Positions 28,566-36,535 of a DNA stretch of 64,000 bases are shown one piece after another. Position 1 is the first letter of the stretch. Each line of letters begins with the position of its first letter. This DNA comes from Thermonema rossianum DSM 10300 (GTDB lineage Bacteria; Bacteroidota; Bacteroidia; Cytophagales; Thermonemataceae). The notes beneath the pieces were generated by a model. That model saw only the letters and a program-made list of their open reading frames with translations. It was not told the DNA's origin and ran no database searches. The stretch covers positions 62,001-126,000 of the forward strand of contig NZ_AUGC01000007.1 of NCBI RefSeq assembly GCF_000426825.1, in the 5' to 3' direction. The position numbers were made by a program, and so were the translations under genes.

Positions 28566-29246
28566 TCATTTATTGAAGGCTGTTTGTGAGTGTGCTTCTT
28601 CCGGATCAAGTGCCCGGAAAAGGTCTTCGCCTTGCTCCTGCGGCAAAATGGTAAGCACGTTTGCCAACACCAGTAAAGTAAGCGTGCGGGAAGCCATACG
28701 TCTTGTAATGCCGGCTACTTCGGCAAAAGTGGATACATTGATATGTCCATGCTCAGCCAGGTGGCGCATCAGCAGCTGCTCTTTGGTGCCATAACGAAAA
28801 CGGAAAGATTTATTTTTCCGCTTCTCCCGCAGGATGACACGCATTTCTTTGCTTGCCTGTATGGTCTTGTCATTGACCCGCACATATACTTTTTTGCTGC
28901 CGCTTTCGTCTATAAAGTAAAGCAGTGTCGGTGACTTGGGGATGTTAAATATAAGCACTTCCCTTTCTTTCCGGTCTTCTACTTGGAGCACATCCAGGCG
29001 GTACTCCAAAGCCGGCTGTATGTGTTTCTGTATGGCACGCCGCAGCACGTATAATTCTTCATCCGGAAACTTTACGCCTTTTATTTTCAGATCATCGCTT
29101 ACACCTACTATCAAAATGCCGCCTTCGGTATTGGCAAAGGCAATCATCTCTTTAATGATTTTTTCCGGGTGTGAAGATTTCAGTTTGAATTCGAGATGCA
29201 AGCCCTCGCCTTGCCGTACCAGCCGCTTTAGCTCTTGCCATTCCAT
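28566..29246 (-). CDS. AlbA_2/Schlafen-domain putative transcriptional regulator
   Basis: The 226-aa protein starts at the ATG of MEWQELKRLV. Residues about 8-125 match the AlbA_2 (Schlafen AAA_4) domain: EGLHLEFKLKSSHPEKIIKEMIAFANTEGG split across two blocks, then GGILIVGVSDD. A helix-turn-helix-like C-terminal part follows at about 155-205 (LMRHLAEHGHINVSTFAEVAGITRRMASRTL). The domain is common in DNA- or nucleotide-binding regulators. It lies downstream of the polysaccharide genes on the same strand, 64 bp after the CpsB-like gene, so it may be co-transcribed and could regulate them; that is inference. Confidence 0.78.
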   Translation of the reverse strand: MEWQELKRLVRQGEGLHLEFKLKSSHPEKIIKEMIAFANTEGGILIVGVSDDLKIKGVKFPDEELYVLRRAIQKHIQPALEYRLDVLQVEDRKEREVLIFNIPKSPTLLYFIDESGSKKVYVRVNDKTIQASKEMRVILREKRKNKSFRFRYGTKEQLLMRHLAEHGHINVSTFAEVAGITRRMASRTLTLLVLANVLTILPQEQGEDLFRALDPEEAHSQTAFNK

Positions 29247-29310
29247 AACTATGTGTTTTTCCAAAAAAACAGGACCTATATGATAGGCAACAAGGCGCAA
29301 AGAAAAAAAA

Positions 29311-30063
29311 TTACAGCAAGCAAAGCGAATTTTTAAAAGCATGCCTTTGCAGCCCTCTCCATGCAGATGAAAGCGGTAGCTTTTTTAGCAGGGCTTCTAA
29401 GTGCCGTACATGGTGCGCGTCGGTAGCCACAAAGTCAGCCATTCCTTCTTTGAGCAAAGTTTCGGCCTGTTTGCGCACGCCGGCGCCATAGTAGCCTATA
29501 AAAGAAAGCAAATTCAATTGAAAGAGTCCGTCATAGCGGCGCCAAAGCTCTATCAGTGGCTTTCCTATGTAAAGGTAGCGCTCCGGGTGCGCCAATACAG
29601 GCACATAAGCCCGGTGACGCAACTCAAAGAGTACTTCGGCAAGCAGGGCCGGCTGTTGAAATACAGGCAATTCAAGCAAAACATACCGCTTTCCAAATGT
29701 AAGTAGCGTTTCGTTCTGTTTCAGTGCATCGAGCAAGTGTTCATCGGCATAGTACTCGGCGGCATAGGCAGTGCGAGGCAAAGGGGCAGCCACCGCCTGT
29801 GTCTTCACCTCCTTATAGGCAGCGGCAATGGTATGGGGTGTATTGGGATAATGGGGCGGCAGTATGTGGGGCGTAGCCACGGTGGAATGCCATCCCATAT
29901 GCCGCATAAGTAGCAGCATATCGAGAGATTCTGTAAGAGTCTTTACACCATCATCGATGGCAGGCAGCCAATGTGCGTGCAAATCGGCACCTAAATGATT
30001 GGAAATCCAGGTAAATAACTGCTTCTCACGCCGGCGTGTATTCCCCCAAAAGGCAAACCACAT
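29311..30063 (-). CDS. CpsB/YwqE-type tyrosine-protein phosphatase (PHP fold)
   Basis: The 250-aa protein has the metal-binding motifs of PHP-type phosphatases: DLHAHWLPAIDDG near residue 27, TPH, AAEYYAD, LLELP, LAHPERY and ATDAHH. These coordinate metal ions and dephosphorylate the tyrosine cluster of bacterial tyrosine kinases. The Wzc-type kinase gene lies 7 bp upstream on the same strand, the classical pairing that controls surface polysaccharide chain length and export. The N-terminal 20 residues (MWFAFWGNTRRREK) are not part of the core fold. Confidence 0.9.
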   Translation of the reverse strand: MWFAFWGNTRRREKQLFTWISNHLGADLHAHWLPAIDDGVKTLTESLDMLLLMRHMGWHSTVATPHILPPHYPNTPHTIAAAYKEVKTQAVAAPLPRTAYAAEYYADEHLLDALKQNETLLTFGKRYVLLELPVFQQPALLAEVLFELRHRAYVPVLAHPERYLYIGKPLIELWRRYDGLFQLNLLSFIGYYGAGVRKQAETLLKEGMADFVATDAHHVRHLEALLKKLPLSSAWRGLQRHAFKNSLCLL

Positions 30064-30070
30064 GTTTTTT

Positions 30071-32527
30071 TCATCTTTTTCGTTGTAGTATATGCTTCAA
30101 GCGATGCCAGATAGAAGTACTCTCCACGTTTTCATCACCATAGTAGCCGTAGCCGTAGCCATAGCCGTAGCCATAGCCGTAGCCGTGTTCTTCACTGCTC
30201 ACGGCATTTAGAACCAATCCCACGCGGTCAAGGCGGTGTGCCTTAACCATCTGTTCTATTCTTTTGACAAACAAACGCTTGGAGTAAGAAGCACGCAACA
30301 CAAATATACGCAGGTCCGCATGCTTCATAATTAACATACCGTCTGTAACTAACCCTACCGGTGGAGTATCCAGTATGACCACATCATACTTTTCCTTTAA
30401 GTGTTTTAATGTGGTAGTGAAGGTCTCACGCAAAATCAGTTCAGAGGGGTTGGGGGGTATGGGACCGGCCGGAATAACAAAGAGGTTTTCCACACTTGTA
30501 GGGTGCACACAGGCTGCTATATCATGTTGTCCACTAAGCAAGGTGCTGGCGCCCTTGTGGTTAGGCAACTCCAAAGAAAGATGCAAGCGGGGTTTGCGGA
30601 GGTCTAAGTCAACCAAAACTACTTTCAATCCGGACATGGCAATAATAGCCCCCAAATTAAGGGTAGTAAAAGTCTTGCCCTCCCCACTAATAGTAGATGA
30701 TATGGCAATGCTCGTGTTTTTAAATCTGCTTAGTGTCTTATCGGGTGAGGGCGGTAGCATAAAATCAAGATTTGTACGTATGGTACGAAACGCCTCACTC
30801 ACAAACGATTTGGGGTTATCGTTCACCACTATTTGAGACACCGCCATATCCTTTTTACGGCTTCTGGGCAAGCTACCCAATACAGATAACCGGGTCAGGC
30901 GCTCCAAGTCTTGCACAGACTCAACGGTATTGTGCAGCAAGTACTGTATCACGAGCCATAAGAGGGTAAGTACAACTCCGGTCCCTATGGAAGCCAAATA
31001 AACATTACGGCGATTGGGAGCTATCGGCTGGTGAGGTACAACGGGCGCAGACAGCACCTCAAAATCAGGTACGGTACCGGCTGCCGCCAAACCCAATTGT
31101 ATCTTCTGACTAAGTAATTCGTTATAATACCGTTCAATAAGCGAGTACTTTTGCTGTAGTTTATTGAAAGACCGGTTTCGGGAAGGGATACCAACAAACT
31201 CGGACTCCGATCGCTCAATTTGGCGATTCAGTTTAAACAATTCCGCAAGCAGATAGCGCCGCTTCTCGGCAATATAGGTGCGCAGTTGTTCTTTTAAAGC
31301 GGCTACCTGCATGATGCTTTTTCTGTATAACAAGGTGTTTTCGTTGACTGATAAACGCAGCTGTGCTTGTGACTGCTTCAGTTCATTGAGCTTCATTAAG
31401 TTTTGCAGAATAAACTCGTCTTCTATGGCAGTAAAAAAGAAAGAGTAAGGGCGGGTGGTGGTATCATCAAGCAGCTGCTCTACTTTATTAAGGGCCGCTA
31501 CTTGCTCTTCAAGCAGGGTTTTCTCCTTTGTCAGGCTTTTGATAGCCTGAATATAGTCTTCTATATTATCGCCTACTTCTTGCGATTTGTTTGAAATGAT
31601 AAACGCTTCTATTTCCCTTTCAATGCCCCCCAGCTCTGCCTCTGTTTCTTGTATTTTCTGCTCAAGCCATTGCTCTTTTTGTTTATTGGCCTTATTCTTA
31701 ATATCAATGCTTACCGCTGTATATGCTTCCACTGCCTCCTTGATGATTTCATATGTTTTGTAAGGCTCATAGCCCCGGAATGTAATCTGTATTACCTTAG
31801 CCGCCTGATTGGCAATGCGCGCCTCCAAATTGCCTTGAAGGTACTTATACAGGTAATTGTCAGTGTGAAATACGAAATACAAGGGGGTTGAAAATTCCTG
31901 CAAAGCATTTTCCGGAACGTTGGCGTGAATAAGCAAGCGCATGCCGTCAACTGCAAGCAGCTTCCCCAACGTACCTTCATACTCTTGTGTTTGTTCGCCC
32001 GCCTTCACTTTTAAGCGGTAACTTCCATTACCGGCGTAGTCAAAATAAATCTTACGCTCGTACCAAGCAGGGTCACTTATCTCATAGTCCTTTACCTCTA
32101 TGGGGGCCGTTTTATATAACTCTTTTTCCAGGATGCGTCCTTCGGCATAGTAACCCACGCGCAGGGGCAAAGCATCTATAATCCGGCTGTAAATAAGCGG
32201 CGACTGAATGACTTCCAGCTCACCGGCCATTAAGTTATCCCATTCCTGGCGCATCACATTGCCAAAGGGCGAAAACTGCACCTCTGCCTTGGGAATCAGC
32301 TTCAGGGTAACTTCTGCCTGATAAAGTGGCTTGGTATAGCGAAGGAACAGGTAGCCGCCTAAAAAGGCAAGAAGCGGGAAAAGCAGCATACTCCACCAAT
32401 GACGTCGAAAAATAAGCTTTACTTTAGCCCAGTCCACGCCCGGCTCTTCCTGCCCGGACGACGGGGTCTCGAAGGAATATGGATTAGCTTGATAATGGGC
32501 TATGGCTTTTAATTCTTCCTCTTTCAT
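30071..32527 (-). CDS. Wzc-type polysaccharide copolymerase with C-terminal BY-tyrosine kinase
   Basis: The 818-aa inner-membrane protein has a first transmembrane segment at about residues 42-62 and a Wzz chain-length domain. Long periplasmic coiled coils follow (about 260-440), then a GNVR-like region and a second membrane segment near 520-540. The cytoplasmic kinase domain has Walker A SGEGKT (about 614-619), Walker A' VVLVDLDLRKP (about 636) and Walker B VVILDTPP (about 716). The C-terminal tyrosine cluster at about 781-796 is seven Gly-Tyr dipeptides plus one Tyr, eight tyrosines in all. It controls polymer length and export with the Wza-like protein upstream and is reset by the CpsB-like phosphatase downstream. 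Confidence 0.93.
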   Translation of the reverse strand: MKEEELKAIAHYQANPYSFETPSSGQEEPGVDWAKVKLIFRRHWWSMLLFPLLAFLGGYLFLRYTKPLYQAEVTLKLIPKAEVQFSPFGNVMRQEWDNLMAGELEVIQSPLIYSRIIDALPLRVGYYAEGRILEKELYKTAPIEVKDYEISDPAWYERKIYFDYAGNGSYRLKVKAGEQTQEYEGTLGKLLAVDGMRLLIHANVPENALQEFSTPLYFVFHTDNYLYKYLQGNLEARIANQAAKVIQITFRGYEPYKTYEIIKEAVEAYTAVSIDIKNKANKQKEQWLEQKIQETEAELGGIEREIEAFIISNKSQEVGDNIEDYIQAIKSLTKEKTLLEEQVAALNKVEQLLDDTTTRPYSFFFTAIEDEFILQNLMKLNELKQSQAQLRLSVNENTLLYRKSIMQVAALKEQLRTYIAEKRRYLLAELFKLNRQIERSESEFVGIPSRNRSFNKLQQKYSLIERYYNELLSQKIQLGLAAAGTVPDFEVLSAPVVPHQPIAPNRRNVYLASIGTGVVLTLLWLVIQYLLHNTVESVQDLERLTRLSVLGSLPRSRKKDMAVSQIVVNDNPKSFVSEAFRTIRTNLDFMLPPSPDKTLSRFKNTSIAISSTISGEGKTFTTLNLGAIIAMSGLKVVLVDLDLRKPRLHLSLELPNHKGASTLLSGQHDIAACVHPTSVENLFVIPAGPIPPNPSELILRETFTTTLKHLKEKYDVVILDTPPVGLVTDGMLIMKHADLRIFVLRASYSKRLFVKRIEQMVKAHRLDRVGLVLNAVSSEEHGYGYGYGYGYGYGYYGDENVESTSIWHRLKHILQRKR
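30140..30184 (-). repeat. Hexanucleotide repeat encoding the Gly-Tyr tail of the Wzc-type kinase
   Basis: Seven in-frame GGC-TAY units on the minus strand (TAC or TAT), then one more Tyr codon. Being in frame, gain or loss of a unit would add or remove tyrosines without breaking the gene. Confidence 0.9.
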
Positions 32528-32565
32528 GGGTGGGGCTGCTTCAACTTACGCTTATTTTTTTCCAT

Positions 32566-33363
32566 TTAAAACTGCCGGATAAGCAAAATGGTGCTAATCA
32601 CGAAGGTGCTCAAGCCGGTAATCATACTAACCACCGGCGATACATCCTTGAATGCTTCAATAAAGGGCCGGCGCAGGGGTTCTATATAGATGATGTCGTT
32701 GGGAAGCGCTTCCATATTGACGCGCCGCATGCCTTCCACCGTAGTTAAGTCAATCACATACACATTGGGGTTTTGCAAACTACCACGTACCAAGCGCACG
32801 TTCGTGAGGCGCATTTGGTTGTTTATGCCCCCCGCTTCGGCAAGCACTTCCAGCAAGGTCATGCCTTCATGCTTCAGAGGCAAGACGGTGGCCTCTTGCC
32901 CCCGAAATACTACCACTCGCCGGCTGGTGGGGTTTATTTTCACGAAAGCGCCTTTATAATACGCACTATAGGCTACGGACAGCAGGCTGTCGGCCTGCAC
33001 AAGTGTATAACCTGCCAGTTTCTGCCTGCCCACCAAAGGCAGCACCACGGTGCTATCGGCCTGAATGCGATAGACCCAAAACCCCTGCTGCGTTTGAAAC
33101 ATCTGCGGGTTTGTGCCTCCTTGTTGCCCTACCCCGCCGTTCAGTGCATCTACTACTTGTATTTCCTCGCCTTGATTGCTGTACACCCGCAACTGAAACT
33201 CCTCATAGGGGCGCAGTATGTAGTTGTTTTCTGCCTCATAACGCTTTTCCAGCAAACTGTCATAAATAATGTCGCGCTCTGTCTGTAGCAACAAGCTTTG
33301 CCTGTACACCCCACAAGAGGTAAGCAAGAGTAGCAGCGCGATTCCTGTCAACAAGACCCTCAT
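32566..33363 (-). CDS. Wza-type polysaccharide export lipoprotein
   Basis: The 265-aa protein starts at the ATG of MRVLLTG, with a lipoprotein signal (LLLTSC, Cys17). A polysaccharide export domain at about residues 45-150 (YILRPYEEFQLRVYSNQGE, VLPLVGRQKLAGYTL) is followed by one SLBB-like domain (VVVFRGQEATVLPLKHEGM, LLEVLAEAGGI). A C-terminal hydrophobic segment ends in TFVISTILLIRQF. It should form the outer-membrane export channel that docks on the Wzc-type protein. Its start overlaps the rmlC stop as ATGA (33360-33363), and the kinase gene follows after 38 bp. Confidence 0.9.
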   Translation of the reverse strand: MRVLLTGIALLLLLTSCGVYRQSLLLQTERDIIYDSLLEKRYEAENNYILRPYEEFQLRVYSNQGEEIQVVDALNGGVGQQGGTNPQMFQTQQGFWVYRIQADSTVVLPLVGRQKLAGYTLVQADSLLSVAYSAYYKGAFVKINPTSRRVVVFRGQEATVLPLKHEGMTLLEVLAEAGGINNQMRLTNVRLVRGSLQNPNVYVIDLTTVEGMRRVNMEALPNDIIYIEPLRRPFIEAFKDVSPVVSMITGLSTFVISTILLIRQF

Positions 33364-33929
33364 GGCGTATAAAATTCTTTGATTTTGGGTAGTACTTCTT
33401 CGCAAAATACCTTAAAGGAAGGCAACTGCCGGTCTTTGCCCGATACAATAGGCGCACTTACACCCCAATCAATAGCCAAGTCAGGGTCGTTCCACACAAT
33501 ACCCGACTCAGCCTCCGGATGATAGTATTCACTGCATTTATAAGCAAAGACCGTATCTTCGAGTGTTACAAAGCCATGTGCCATGCCCTTGGGCACAAAC
33601 AAGCGCTTATGCTCACGTGCGTCTAAATGAAATGCCTCCCAGCGCCCAAAAGTAGGCGACCCGGGGCGTATATCCACCACCACATCTATGACACTTCCCC
33701 ATATGACGCCCACCAGCTTGTCTTGTTCATAAGGCGGCAGCTGCAGATGCAGCCCCCTCAACACGCCCTTCTTCGAAAAAGACTGATTGTCCTGCACAAA
33801 AGCAACATCAATGCCTTGTGCTCGCAGTTTTTCCTGCTGAAAAGACTCGAAAAAGTAACCTCTTTCATCCTCAAATACACGGGGATATATTTCATATACC
33901 CCCTCAATGGTTGTAGGTTTTACAAGCAT
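33360..33929 (-). CDS. rmlC: dTDP-4-dehydrorhamnose 3,5-epimerase
   Basis: This 189-aa cupin enzyme makes dTDP-4-keto-L-rhamnose, a precursor of L-rhamnose in surface polysaccharides. Signatures: FEDERGYFFESF, QDNQSFSKKGVLRGLHLQ with the catalytic His, VVDIRPGSPTFG, the PKGMAHGF motif, and the Tyr/Asp segment YKCSEYYHPEAE. rmlA, rmlB and rmlD are not in the window, so the rest of the pathway is elsewhere. It leads the Wza-Wzc-CpsB run, coupled to the Wza-like gene by ATGA. A promoter lies at 33982-34012. Confidence 0.95.
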   Translation of the reverse strand: MLVKPTTIEGVYEIYPRVFEDERGYFFESFQQEKLRAQGIDVAFVQDNQSFSKKGVLRGLHLQLPPYEQDKLVGVIWGSVIDVVVDIRPGSPTFGRWEAFHLDAREHKRLFVPKGMAHGFVTLEDTVFAYKCSEYYHPEAESGIVWNDPDLAIDWGVSAPIVSGKDRQLPSFKVFCEEVLPKIKEFYTP

Positions 33930-33981
33930 AATACTTAAACGGATTCGTAACTTTCTTTATAAAATCACAAGCGATTTCAAA

Positions 33982-34012
33982 CAAAAATAGAACTTTTGCC
34001 CGGAAAAACAAT
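33982..34012 (-). promoter_or_regulatory. Promoter for the rmlC-wza-wzc-cpsB run
   Basis: On the minus strand ATTG (34009-34012), a 19-bp spacer, then TATTTTTG (33982-33989), an exact -7 match. It lies 53 bp upstream of the rmlC ATG. Confidence 0.5.
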
Positions 34013-34018
34013 CAGGCA

Positions 34019-35134
34019 TCAGGGCTTCAAAGCCTGCAATACACGCTCATAGGCTTCTATGACCCGTTGCACATCGAAATGTGCTTCTACACGACGGCGC
34101 GCTGCTTGTCCCATGCTTTCACGCACCTCTACGGGCAACGCCATCATGCGCTTCATACACATAGCCAAGGAGTGAGCATCGGCGGGCTTGCACAGAAACC
34201 CATTTACGCCTTCTTGCACAATATTGTTACACCCCGGCACATCGGTGGCAATCAGCGGGCGCCCCATGGCAGCCGCTTCGAGCAAAGCCCGAGAGGTGCC
34301 TTCCCGGTAGGAAGGAAGCACCACACAGTCTGCCGCTGCAATTAGCGGGCGCACATCATCAAGCACACCGGCATATTCAATATCGCCGGCTGCCACCCAA
34401 GCCTCGATCTGTTCGCGCGGGATATCCACCGCTGTCGGGCAGTCAGCTATTTTGCCTAAGAGAATCCCCCGCACCTCAAGCGCATATTTTTGCCGGAGCA
34501 AGCGCAGGGCTTCTACAAACTCCACTACCCCTTTGTCGTAAAGTGCACGGGCAATCAAAAGAAAAGTAAAAGGACGGGCAGCAGGCAAGGGCGAGGGCAC
34601 AAAATAAGAAGTATCGATACCCGAGCCGGGTACCAAGCCGGAGCGTTCTGCCCGTACCAGACGCTTGCGCAGAAAGAGTTGGCGGTCGTCTTCATTTTGA
34701 AAGAAAACCCAGTCTGCTGCCGGCAGCATCAAACGATACATCCAACGGGCTACGCGCGTGGCGGGCGTGGCGTGCAGAAAGACCGTACCTAAACCCGATA
34801 CATTACACACCGAACGCACCCCCGCCCACCGGGCAGCCACCGAGCCATAAAGATTGGGCTTCACCGTAAAATGCAAAGCCACATCGAAGCGATGCTTACG
34901 GTAATAAGTATACAGCTGCCACAGAGTCTGCAAATCTTGCCGTGGATTCACCCCTTTGGCTTGCATATGCAAAGGCAAATAAAGAACCCCCAAGCGCCGG
35001 AGCGCCGGCGTGAATTCGTCATAAGGCGCAATAGCCCACACCTCCTTGCCTTGTGCAAGAAAATGATGGATAAGGGGCGCACGAAAGTGCAGCAAATTCC
35101 AACTGCTGTTAGCCACCAATGCTATTTTATGCAT
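34019..35134 (-). CDS. Family 4-type glycosyltransferase
   Basis: The 371-aa GT-B enzyme has an N-terminal acceptor domain (IALVANSSWNLLHFRAPLIHH) and a C-terminal donor domain with FLLIARALYDKGVVEFVEAL, the PSYREGTSRALLEAAAMGRP segment holding the conserved EGxxxxxLEA core, and IATDVPGCNNIV. This is the pattern of retaining GT4 enzymes that build surface glycans from nucleotide sugars. The sugar cannot be inferred. It stands 89 bp upstream of rmlC on the same strand, with a likely separate promoter for rmlC between them. Confidence 0.9.
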   Translation of the reverse strand: MHKIALVANSSWNLLHFRAPLIHHFLAQGKEVWAIAPYDEFTPALRRLGVLYLPLHMQAKGVNPRQDLQTLWQLYTYYRKHRFDVALHFTVKPNLYGSVAARWAGVRSVCNVSGLGTVFLHATPATRVARWMYRLMLPAADWVFFQNEDDRQLFLRKRLVRAERSGLVPGSGIDTSYFVPSPLPAARPFTFLLIARALYDKGVVEFVEALRLLRQKYALEVRGILLGKIADCPTAVDIPREQIEAWVAAGDIEYAGVLDDVRPLIAAADCVVLPSYREGTSRALLEAAAMGRPLIATDVPGCNNIVQEGVNGFLCKPADAHSLAMCMKRMMALPVEVRESMGQAARRRVEAHFDVQRVIEAYERVLQALKP

Positions 35135-35246
35135 GGAACGTGTAAATTCTATTGAACGAAATTCAAAAGAATGGCTGTTTTATAAAAGAGCTAAACAAAA
35201 ACACTAATTTTGCAAATTAACACAATTTGCACTGTAAACATAGCCT

Positions 35247-36407
35247 ATGATTGATAACTTCAAAGAGTTAAAAGAAAACGAAAGTGCCGTTTTGGTAGCA
35301 CTGCAAACCCCCAAACTAAGCCGCGAAAGAGTAGAAGAGTATTTGGATGAGCTGGCTTTTCTGGCACAAACCCTCTCCATCGATGTCAAAGGGCGCTTCA
35401 TTCAGCGCCTTGAACGCCCCGACCCGCGCACCTTTGTGGGCAAGGGCAAGCTGGAAGAAATCAAACAGTATATTGAAGAACACAAAATAGACACCCTTAT
35501 TTTTGATGATGAACTTAGCCCTTCGCAAGTGCGCAATCTGGAAAAATATTTCAACAAACGCATTTATGACCGTAATCTATTGATACTTTATATCTTCTCG
35601 CAAAGGGCACAAACAGCCCAAGCCAAAGCACAGGTGGAGCTGGCACAATATGAGTACCTCCTGCCGCGCCTGACCGGTCTTTGGACCCACCTCGAACGCC
35701 AACGCGGCGGCACGGGCACGCGTAGTGGGGCCGGAGAGAAAGAAATAGAAACCGACCGCCGGATTGTAAAACAAAAGATAGCTCTACTCAAGAAAAAGCT
35801 TGAGAAAATAGACAAGCAAAACCAAACCCGCCGCAAGCAGCGCCAAAGCATGGTGCGTGTGAGTTTTGTAGGCTACACGAACGTGGGCAAATCAACCCTC
35901 ATGAACCTGCTTACCAAAAGCAACGTGTTGGCAGAAAACAAACTTTTCGCGACCCTCGACTCCACGGTAAGAAAAGTAGTATGGGACGGCATTCCCTTCC
36001 TGCTTGCCGACACCGTAGGATTCATACGGAAACTGCCGGCCACTTTGGTCGAAAGCTTCAAATCTACCCTGGACGAAGTGCGGGAAGCCGACATACTGGT
36101 GCATGTGGTGGACATCACCCATCCCTCTTTCGATGAGCAGATAGAGGTGGTCAACCAAACACTGCAGGAGATTGACGCCGGCGACAAGGATATTCTACTG
36201 GTATTCAACAAGGTAGATGCGCTGCCGCTTGAAAAGCAGGAGCTGCCGCAGCTATTGCAACAAAGCCATTGGGTAGGCAAAGTGCGGGGCATTGTAGCGG
36301 TATCGGCACTGCAAAAACAGGGCATCGATGAGCTGCGCAGCAAGCTGCTGTCAATTGTAAAAGAACGTTTCTACCAAATCTACCCCAACTATTTAAACAC
36401 GCCTTAA
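35247..36407 (+). CDS. hflX: GTPase HflX
   Basis: This 386-aa ribosome-associated GTPase rescues or splits stalled 70S ribosomes, particularly under stress. An N-terminal HflX domain (about residues 20-110, TFVGKGKLEEIKQYI) is followed by a coiled linker with GGTGTRSGAGEKEIETDRR. The G domain begins near 207 with P-loop GYTNVGKST, DTVGFI (G3) and NKVD (G4). Length is normal. A TAATTTTG -7-like element lies at 35205-35212, 35 bp upstream of the ATG. A tRNA gene follows. Confidence 0.95.
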   Translation: MIDNFKELKENESAVLVALQTPKLSRERVEEYLDELAFLAQTLSIDVKGRFIQRLERPDPRTFVGKGKLEEIKQYIEEHKIDTLIFDDELSPSQVRNLEKYFNKRIYDRNLLILYIFSQRAQTAQAKAQVELAQYEYLLPRLTGLWTHLERQRGGTGTRSGAGEKEIETDRRIVKQKIALLKKKLEKIDKQNQTRRKQRQSMVRVSFVGYTNVGKSTLMNLLTKSNVLAENKLFATLDSTVRKVVWDGIPFLLADTVGFIRKLPATLVESFKSTLDEVREADILVHVVDITHPSFDEQIEVVNQTLQEIDAGDKDILLVFNKVDALPLEKQELPQLLQQSHWVGKVRGIVAVSALQKQGIDELRSKLLSIVKERFYQIYPNYLNTP

Positions 36408-36463
36408 ATACTCTGCATTCTTGACAATTTAGAGGTGATTTCAGATAATTGCACTTGGAAGTT

Positions 36464-36535
36464 GTCCCCGTAGTTTAATGGATAGAACAGGAGTTTCCTA
36501 AACTCTCGGTGCAGGTTCGATTCCTGCCGGGGGCA
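36464..36535 (+). tRNA. tRNA-Arg (anticodon CCT)
   Basis: The 72-nt cloverleaf has acceptor GTCCCCG/CGGGGGC with one G-T pair, a D arm GTTT/GAAC, an anticodon stem GGAGT/ACTCT with loop TTCCTAA (anticodon CCT, reading AGG), and a T arm GCAGG-TTCGATT-CCTGC. The discriminator is A, and CCA is not encoded. It sits between hflX and the histidine kinase gene, whose stop codon begins one base after it. Confidence 0.95.
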
